From Pseudomonas nicosulfuronedens (GTDB taxonomy: Bacteria > Pseudomonadota > Gammaproteobacteria > Pseudomonadales > Pseudomonadaceae), in NCBI RefSeq assembly GCF_005877905.1, contig NZ_SWDV01000005.1:235002-299001 (forward strand): DNA of 64,000 nt, written 5' to 3'. Every line of letters begins with the position of its first letter. Position 1 is the stretch's first letter. The position numbers and the translations under genes were made by a program. Positions 58,766 to 64,000 of the stretch are shown in pieces. The notes under the pieces were generated by a model, which had not been told where the DNA came from, searched no databases, and saw only the letters and a list, made by a program, of their open reading frames with translations.

Positions 58766-60937
58766 ATGCAGTACCTGCCGCGCCCCGCGCGCACGAGATT
58801 CCCCCTCAGCCTGCTGACCCTGGCCGTGCTGCTGGCCAGCGGTCCCGGCCACGCCGAAGACGTCACGACCCTGGATACTGTCACGGTGATCGGCCACGAC
58901 ACCGAGAGCTACGCCAGCAATCGCGCCTCCGTCGGCGGCTTCGGCGAAGCCCCGCTGCTGGACACGCCAGCGTCCATCTCGGTGTTCAACCAGGCCCTGC
59001 TCAAGGACCAGCAGGCGCGCCTGCTCAGCGACGTGCTGAAGAACGACGCCTCCACCGGCGAGGCCTACGCACCCGTGGGCTACTACGAGAACTTCGAGAT
59101 CCGCGGCTACTCGCTCAACGCCGCCAGCAGCTACAAGATCAATGGCCGCACCATCACCGGCGAGCAGAACGTGGCGCTGGAGAACAAGGAGCAGGTCGAG
59201 GTGCTCAAGGGCCTGTCCGGCCTGCAGAGCGGCGTCTCCGAGCCGGGCGGGGTGATCAACTACGTCACCAAGCGGCCCCAGGACGTGCGCTCGGTGACCC
59301 TCGGCACGGACGATGAAGGCGGCCGCTATGTCGCTACCGACGTCGGCGCCTGGCTGGGCAGCGAGCAGACTGTCGGCGTGCGAGTGAACCTCGCCCACGA
59401 CGACCTGCGCTCCTACATCGACCACACCGACGGCCAACGCGACTTCGCCTCCCTGGCGCTGGACTGGAACCTCTCGCCCAACGCCCTCTGGCAGTTCGAC
59501 GCCGAATACCAGAACCGTCGCCAGCCCTCGGCGCCCGGCTACCAGTTGCTCGGCGGCAGGCAGCTGCCCCACGGCATCGACCCGCACGACCGCCTCGGCT
59601 ACCAGAGCTGGGCCGACCCGGTGCGCATCGAGTCGCTGAACCTCAACACGCGCTTCGAGTACCGCTTCGACGACGCCTGGACCGGCACCCTCAGCGCCTC
59701 GCGCAGCAAGGTGGTGATCGACGACTACAGCGCCTTCCCCTGGGGCTGCTACGGCGCCGCCAGTTGCGCCGACTCGGCAGTGCCCAACTACTTCAGCCCG
59801 GAAGGCGACTACGACCTCTACGACTTCCGCAGCCCGGATGACACCCGCCGCAACGACGAGCTGGAAGCCGCCCTGCACGGCCAGTTCGCCACCGGCTGGC
59901 TGCGCCACGAACTGACGGTCGGCACCTCGGCCTTCCGCCGTGTGCTGGACAGCCGCCCGGAGCTCAACGAATGGGTCGGCACCGGCAACATCTACAGCGG
60001 CATCGACGCGGTGGAGCCCTTCGACGGCGGGCCCGGCCACAGCTACCGCCACCTCGACAGCCGTCAGTACGGCCTGTTCGCCAGCGACCGTGTCTCGCTG
60101 AATGACCAGTGGCAGGTGGTGCTGGGCGGTCGCCAGGTCCGCCTCGACGAACGCACCTTCGACAGCGAAGGCGACACCACCCGGCATACCCGCCGCTCGG
60201 AGTTCCTGCCCAATGGCGCGGTAATCTTCAAGCCGCGCGCCGATATCTCGATCTACGGCAGCTACAGCAAGGGCCTGTCCCTGGGCGGCGAAGCGCCGTG
60301 GTTTGCCAGCAATGCCGGCGATACCCTGGCACCCACCTCCTCGCGCCAGGTCGAGTTCGGCATCAAGCAGGAGCTGCCCGGCTTCGACTGGAGCGCCGCG
60401 CTGTTCCAGATCCACTAGGCCTACCAGTTCGCCCGACCCAACGGCAACGGCACCTTCACCTACGTGCAGCAGGGCCAGCAGAAGAACAGCGGGCTGGAGT
60501 TGTCCGCCAGTGGCCGGGTAACCTCCGCGCTGCAATTGAGCGGCAGCGTCGCGGCAATCCGCTCGCGGGTAGTGAACAGCGGTACCGACGACTACGAAGG
60601 CCACCAGGCGATCAACGTCCCGCGTCTGCGCGCCAGTCTTCAAGCGGACTATGCGCTGGCCGGCGTGCCGGGACTTTCCCTGCTTGGCGCGGCGCGCTAC
60701 AGCGGCGCCAAGTACGCTGACCGCGATGGCGCAGTAGAGGTCGGCGGCTACACCGTCTATGACGCCGGGGCACGCTTCAGCACGCGCATCGGCGACTACC
60801 CGACCGTGCTGCGGCTGAGCGTCGACAACCTGTTCGACAAGCGCTACTGGCGCGATGTCGGTGAATATTTCGGCGACGGCTACCTGTTCCAGGGTGCGCC
60901 GCGCACGGCTCGCCTGACGGCGAGCGTCAACTTCTGA
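58766..60937 (+). pseudogene. TonB-dependent receptor interrupted by an in-frame TAG
   Basis: The reading frame encodes a receptor of about 723 residues: signal peptide (to GPGHAEDV), plug (about 40-165; DTPASISVFNQALLKDQQAR, VEVLKGLSGLQSGVSEPGGV) and barrel, ending NLFDKRYWRDVGEYFGDG and a final SVNF. A single TAG at 60416-60418 splits it after residue 550 (LFQIH, stop, AYQFARP). The frame is unbroken on both sides, so one substitution, for example from CAG or AAG, explains it. It is either a recent null mutation or a base-call error. An intact version would carry the operon's substrate across the outer membrane. No Fur box was seen. No STN domain. Confidence 0.85.
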
Positions 60938-60949
60938 GGTAAGCGCAAG

Positions 60950-61537
60950 ATGTCTGCTCTGGAAATCATCGCGGTGGTCGTCAACGTGCTCGGCGTCTGG
61001 CTCACCGCCCGGCGCATCCGCTGGTGCTGGCCGGTGAACGTGGTGGCGGTGCTGCTCTACGCGTGGATCTTCTTCAGCGTGAAGCTCTACTCCGACATGC
61101 TCCTGCAGCTGGTCTTCGTGGTGCTGCAGTTCTACGGCTGGTGGCAGTGGAGCAAGGGCGGCAGCGACCACGGCAAGGTGCGCGTCGAACGCCTGCCCCT
61201 CACCACCGCCGTCACCTGTTGCCTGGCCGGCGCTGCCGGCGCCTTCGCCCTGGGCTGGGCGATGCACACCCACACCGACGCCGCCCTGCCCTGGATGGAC
61301 GCCGCGCTGACCGCCTTCAGCCTGGTGGCGAGCTTCTGGGCGGCGCGCAAGTACGTCGCCAGCTGGTGGCTGTGGATCATCCTCGACGTGCTCTACACCG
61401 GGGTCTTTCTCTACAAGGCGCTGTACCTCACCGCCGGGCTCTACGCCGGCTTCGTGGTACTGGCGATCTACGGCCTGCTGGCCTGGCAGCGCGAACTGCA
61501 CGAGCAACCGCCGGCCCTCGCCGCCGGCCATTCCTGA
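60950..61537 (+). CDS. PnuC-family vitamin/nucleoside transporter
   Basis: 195-aa inner membrane protein with about seven hydrophobic segments, matching the PnuC family: WPVNVVAVLLYAWIFFSVKL, YSDMLLQLVFVVLQFYGWWQW and a C-terminal YVASWWLWIILDVLYTGVFL. PnuC proteins move nicotinamide riboside, PnuT thiamine and PnuX riboflavin by facilitated diffusion, with phosphorylation inside the cell pulling the substrate in. The gene starts 12 bp after the TonB receptor and shares its operon with an APH-fold kinase, which fits that mechanism. No TPP or other riboswitch was seen upstream of the operon, so the exact vitamin is open. Confidence 0.87.
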   Translation: MSALEIIAVVVNVLGVWLTARRIRWCWPVNVVAVLLYAWIFFSVKLYSDMLLQLVFVVLQFYGWWQWSKGGSDHGKVRVERLPLTTAVTCCLAGAAGAFALGWAMHTHTDAALPWMDAALTAFSLVASFWAARKYVASWWLWIILDVLYTGVFLYKALYLTAGLYAGFVVLAIYGLLAWQRELHEQPPALAAGHS

Positions 61538-61545
61538 GGATCGCC

Positions 61546-62283
61546 ATGCTCTACCAGGCCATCCCGCCGCACTACGCGCGCATCCGTGACCAGCTGGCCG
61601 CGGACATCGCCCAGGGGCGCTTCCTCGCCGGGCAGAAACTGCCCCCCGAGCGCGACCTCGCCGAGCGCTTCGACTGCACCCGCGTGACCCTGCGCCAGGC
61701 CTTGCAGCAACTGGAAACGGAAGGCCTGATCTACCGCGAGAACCGTCGCGGCTGGTACCTCAGCCCGCCGCGCATCGACTACGACCCGACGCGGCTGGTC
61801 AGCTTCATGGACTACGTGCGCCGGCAAGGCCGCGAACCGCTGACCGAACTGCTGAGCGCCGAACGCCGCCGTGCCGGCGCCTGGCTGGCCGCGCGCATGG
61901 GCCTGCCCTCGCCGGACGAACCGGTGTTCCGCCTGCACCGCCGCCGGCTGATCGACGGCCGCCCGGTGCTGGTGGAGATCAACACCCTGCTCGCCAGCTG
62001 GTGCCCGGACCTGCTCGACGCGCGCCTGGACCGCTCGCTGACCACCGTGCTGCGCGAGCGCTTCGGCAAGGTGCAGACGCGCTGCACGCTGAACCTGCGC
62101 CTGGGCACCGTCAACGACGACCAGGCCGAGCTACTGCAACTGGCCTCGGGTGCCAGCAACCTGGTGCTGGAACGGTTGAACTACGCCGAGGACGGCCTGC
62201 TGGTGGAGTTCGACCAGGAATTCTGGCGGCCGGACGCCGTATCGGTGGCCGTGCAGGCGGATTTCCCGTCGCGGCCGTTATAG
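61546..62283 (+). CDS. GntR-family regulator with UTRA domain (HutC type)
   Basis: 245-aa regulator: winged helix (about 1-75; YARIRDQLAADIAQGRFLAG, QKLPPERDLAERFDCTRVTL, RQALQQLETEGLIYRENRRG) and a UTRA ligand domain (about 95-240; RLHRRRLIDGRPVLVEINTL, VLERLNYAEDGLLVEFDQEF). It is the last gene of the operon, 8 bp after PnuC. A HutC-type operator precedes the first gene, so it most likely represses the operon and is relieved by the imported compound or its phosphate. Confidence 0.88.
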   Translation: MLYQAIPPHYARIRDQLAADIAQGRFLAGQKLPPERDLAERFDCTRVTLRQALQQLETEGLIYRENRRGWYLSPPRIDYDPTRLVSFMDYVRRQGREPLTELLSAERRRAGAWLAARMGLPSPDEPVFRLHRRRLIDGRPVLVEINTLLASWCPDLLDARLDRSLTTVLRERFGKVQTRCTLNLRLGTVNDDQAELLQLASGASNLVLERLNYAEDGLLVEFDQEFWRPDAVSVAVQADFPSRPL

Positions 62284-62314
62284 CTGAATAAGTAATTACC
62301 AAATGCTAATTCAG
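62284..62314. promoter_or_regulatory. AT-rich inverted repeats after the GntR gene
   Basis: CTGAAT (62284-62289) and ATTCAG (62309-62314) flank a GTAATTAC palindrome (62292-62299). This may be an operator for the small gene and XRE regulator downstream. Confidence 0.35.
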
Positions 62315-62397
62315 TATTTCTGGTTCTAACAGGATCGCGGCTAGGCTAGCTCCAACTTCACCGCCACCGGCTTGACTGCAAGCCTTCTGGAGCCGCC

Positions 62398-62559
62398 ATG
62401 GACCGCACCGACAACATCATCGACCTCGCCCGCCACCGCACGCGCCGTCAGGCACGCCGCCAGGCCGAGCTGATGTGGATGCTGTACGCGCAGCGCGCCG
62501 GCTACGACGCCTTCCAGATCGTCCAGCAAAGCCGCGACAGCGGCCGCCGCGAGGCCTGA
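62398..62559 (+). CDS. Small basic protein, 53 aa
   Basis: Short gene starting MDRTDNIIDLARHRTRRQAR and ending SRDSGRREA, rich in Arg, with a central amphipathic helix (QAELMWMLYAQRAGYDAFQI). TGGAG precedes the ATG at good spacing, and the stop is 3 bp before the XRE-cupin start, so the two are probably translated from one mRNA. No family recognised. Confidence 0.6.
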   Translation: MDRTDNIIDLARHRTRRQARRQAELMWMLYAQRAGYDAFQIVQQSRDSGRREA

Positions 62560-62562
62560 TCC

Positions 62563-63201
62563 ATGGGCCTGCCGCTCGCCACGGAGCTGCCCGCCGTGGC
62601 GTTCGATCCGACACAAAGTACGCCCGACACGCCCGAAGACCCCATCGGCGAGCGGGTCGCCAGCAACCTGCTGCGCCTGCGCGCCAAGCGCAACCTCTCC
62701 CTCGACGGCCTCGCCCGGCTCTGCGGCGTGAGCCGTACCATGCTCGCGCAGATCGAATCCGGGCGCAGCGTCCCGTCGATCAAGGTGCTGTGCAAGATCG
62801 CCCAGGGCCTGAAGGTCTCGGTCGCCGCCTTCCTCGACGACCGCGCCTTCGAAGGCGTGGCCGTACTGCCCGCGCGCGACAGCAAGCGCCTGGTCAGCGG
62901 CGACGGCGCCTTCGTCAGCCGCGCGCTGTTCCCCTTCGACGTCTCGCGCCAGGTGGAATTCTACGAACTGCGCCTCAAGGGCCTAGCCACCGAACACTCC
63001 ACCGGCCACGCACCGGGCACCCAGGAAAACCTCGTAGTCGCCCAGGGCGTGCTGGAAATCAGCGTCAACGATGAACGCTTCCTCCTCGGCACCGGCGACT
63101 CCATCCTGTTCTACGCCGACCAACCGCACAGCTACCGCAACCCGGCGGACAGCGAAGCGGTGGCGTATCTGGTGACGACTTATGCGGAGCGGTTGGACTG
63201 A
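62563..63201 (+). CDS. XRE-family regulator with C-terminal cupin domain
   Basis: 212-aa regulator: HTH_3 (about 30-85; RVASNLLRLRAKRNLSLDGL, then CGVSRTMLAQIESGRSVPSI) and a cupin (about 120-205; QENLVVAQGVLEISVNDERF, LLGTGDSILFYADQPHSYRN). XRE-cupin proteins of this kind (SutR, PuuR relatives) often control sulfur or amino acid/polyamine use. It follows a 53-aa gene by 3 bp. Target unknown; the PnuC/TonB operon upstream is one candidate. Confidence 0.87.
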   Translation: MGLPLATELPAVAFDPTQSTPDTPEDPIGERVASNLLRLRAKRNLSLDGLARLCGVSRTMLAQIESGRSVPSIKVLCKIAQGLKVSVAAFLDDRAFEGVAVLPARDSKRLVSGDGAFVSRALFPFDVSRQVEFYELRLKGLATEHSTGHAPGTQENLVVAQGVLEISVNDERFLLGTGDSILFYADQPHSYRNPADSEAVAYLVTTYAERLD

Positions 63202-63314
63202 GGCTGAGTCCCTCACGCCTGACGAACGATCAGACGGAATTTCCAGACGGGTCTGAATGACAAGGCAATGGCCTAACTGGTGGGATCGTCGTTCTCCTGG
63301 AACGGACGCCTGCC

Positions 63315-64000
63315 ATGCTCATCAACGCCGCTCACCGGTTCTTCGACCACAGCCGCCACACCCTGCACGTCAGGGACGTTGAAGCCCCGCTCGACGTGCT
63401 CGCTTTCGAGGGTGACGAAGCCCCCAGCCAGCCTTTCACCTACCGCATCGAATTCACCAGCACCGATCGCGACCTCGAGGGCGACAGCTTCCTGTGCCGG
63501 GACGCCAGTTTCAGCCTGCGTGCCCCGCCCGAGCCGCTCGGCATCCCCGGCTACACGCCACCGATTGCCGCGCCACTGCGCACCTTGTACGGCACCATCA
63601 CTCGCTTCGCCCTGCTGGCCTACTCGCGGGATGAATCGCGCTACGAAGTGACCTTCGTGCCGCGCCTGAAGCTGCTGGGGTTCGCCCGTCAGTACCGCAT
63701 TTACCAGAACCAGAGCGTGCCGGAGATCGTCGAGCAGGTCCTGCGGCGCAACAACTTCGCCGGGCAGGATTTCCTCTTCCAGCTGACCCGCGAGTACCCG
63801 CAGCGCGAACAGGTGATGCAGTACGGCGAGGACGACCTGGCGTTCATCCAGCGCCTCACCGCCGAGGTGGGCATCTGGTATCGCTTCAGCATGGACGAGC
63901 GCCTGCGCATCGAGGTGCTGGAGTTCCATGACGACCAACGCCATTACCTGCCCGCGCCAGCCCTGCCGTTGCGTCCGCTGTCATCGCTGGAGTCCAGCGG
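63315..64000 (+). CDS. vgrG: Type VI secretion tip protein VgrG (5' part)
   Basis: 228 residues visible, running off the right edge. The start MLINAAHRFFDHSRHTLHVR, then LDVLAFEGDEAPSQPFTYRI and the gp27-like domain (RYEVTFVPRLKLLGFARQYR, IYQNQSVPEIVEQVL, VMQYGEDDLAFIQRLTAEVG, IWYRF) identify a VgrG spike protein. The gp5-like needle and any C-terminal effector extension would lie beyond the window. The 113 bp before it contain no gene. Orphan vgrG loci usually continue with an adaptor and an effector-immunity pair. Confidence 0.9.
   Translation, partial: MLINAAHRFFDHSRHTLHVRDVEAPLDVLAFEGDEAPSQPFTYRIEFTSTDRDLEGDSFLCRDASFSLRAPPEPLGIPGYTPPIAAPLRTLYGTITRFALLAYSRDESRYEVTFVPRLKLLGFARQYRIYQNQSVPEIVEQVLRRNNFAGQDFLFQLTREYPQREQVMQYGEDDLAFIQRLTAEVGIWYRFSMDERLRIEVLEFHDDQRHYLPAPALPLRPLSSLESS

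Overview
The window is about 66% GC and reads as a Pseudomonas chromosome, probably of the P. aeruginosa / P. nitroreducens / P. citronellolis kind. The evidence is the gene repertoire (SdsA1 alkylsulfatase, HemN, agmatine deiminase, PtrR-Sad pair, FecI-FecR-FpvA-type receptor, SfnR-type activator, VgrG), the overlapping stop-start operons, and REP-like inverted repeats of the GAGCGAGCTTGCTCGCGAAC kind. No tRNA, rRNA, CRISPR array or insertion sequence was seen.

Layout. 0-6 kb: a minus-strand amide/amine locus (RpiR regulator, isochorismatase-fold hydrolase, glutamine-synthetase-like ligase, N-formylglutamate amidohydrolase-like enzyme, APC permease, Lrp/AsnC regulator). 6-11.9 kb: a DHA2 efflux pump with a divergent LysR, then a ketoacyl-synthase/HxlR cassette lying between a broken and an intact glyoxalase copy, then an AraC regulator. 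12-20.6 kb: retropepsin-like protease, PtrR-like LysR with divergent succinate-semialdehyde dehydrogenase, hemN, a diguanylate cyclase, agmatine deiminase and another LysR. 21-28.2 kb: FadL-type porin, lipoprotein, secreted alkylsulfatase with an AraC regulator, an SDR and a LysR. 28.3-32.6 kb: a complete iron-type cell-surface signalling set (ECF sigma, FecR, STN-TonB receptor) with a Fur-like box. 32.8-34.3 kb: a sensor diguanylate cyclase.

34.3-55.4 kb is the standout: a sulfur-scavenging island. Two divergent promoter regions (41.97-42.22 and 44.91-45.32 kb) carry four near-identical sigma-54 promoters (TGGCACAG-N3-TTGC). They drive an oligopeptide-type ABC importer operon with an FMN monooxygenase, an alpha/beta hydrolase and an MtnB-like aldolase; a TTC38-like TPR protein; a DmpA-like peptidase; and a TonB receptor operon with five more luciferase-like monooxygenases and an exported SurE-like protein. 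A short sigma-54 activator of the SfnR type closes the island. The inferred job is import of organosulfur compounds across both membranes and oxygenolytic release of sulfite when sulfate is scarce.

55.7-62.3 kb is a second, less familiar unit: a cytoplasmic THI5/NMT1-fold protein, an APH-fold kinase, a two-domain sulfurtransferase, a TonB receptor with an in-frame amber codon, a PnuC-family transporter and a GntR/UTRA regulator. A perfect HutC-type operator (TTGGTATATACCAA) sits in front of the first gene. It looks like import of a vitamin-like or nucleoside-like compound with kinase trapping; the substrate is unknown. The window ends with a 53-aa protein, an XRE-cupin regulator and the 5' part of a vgrG.
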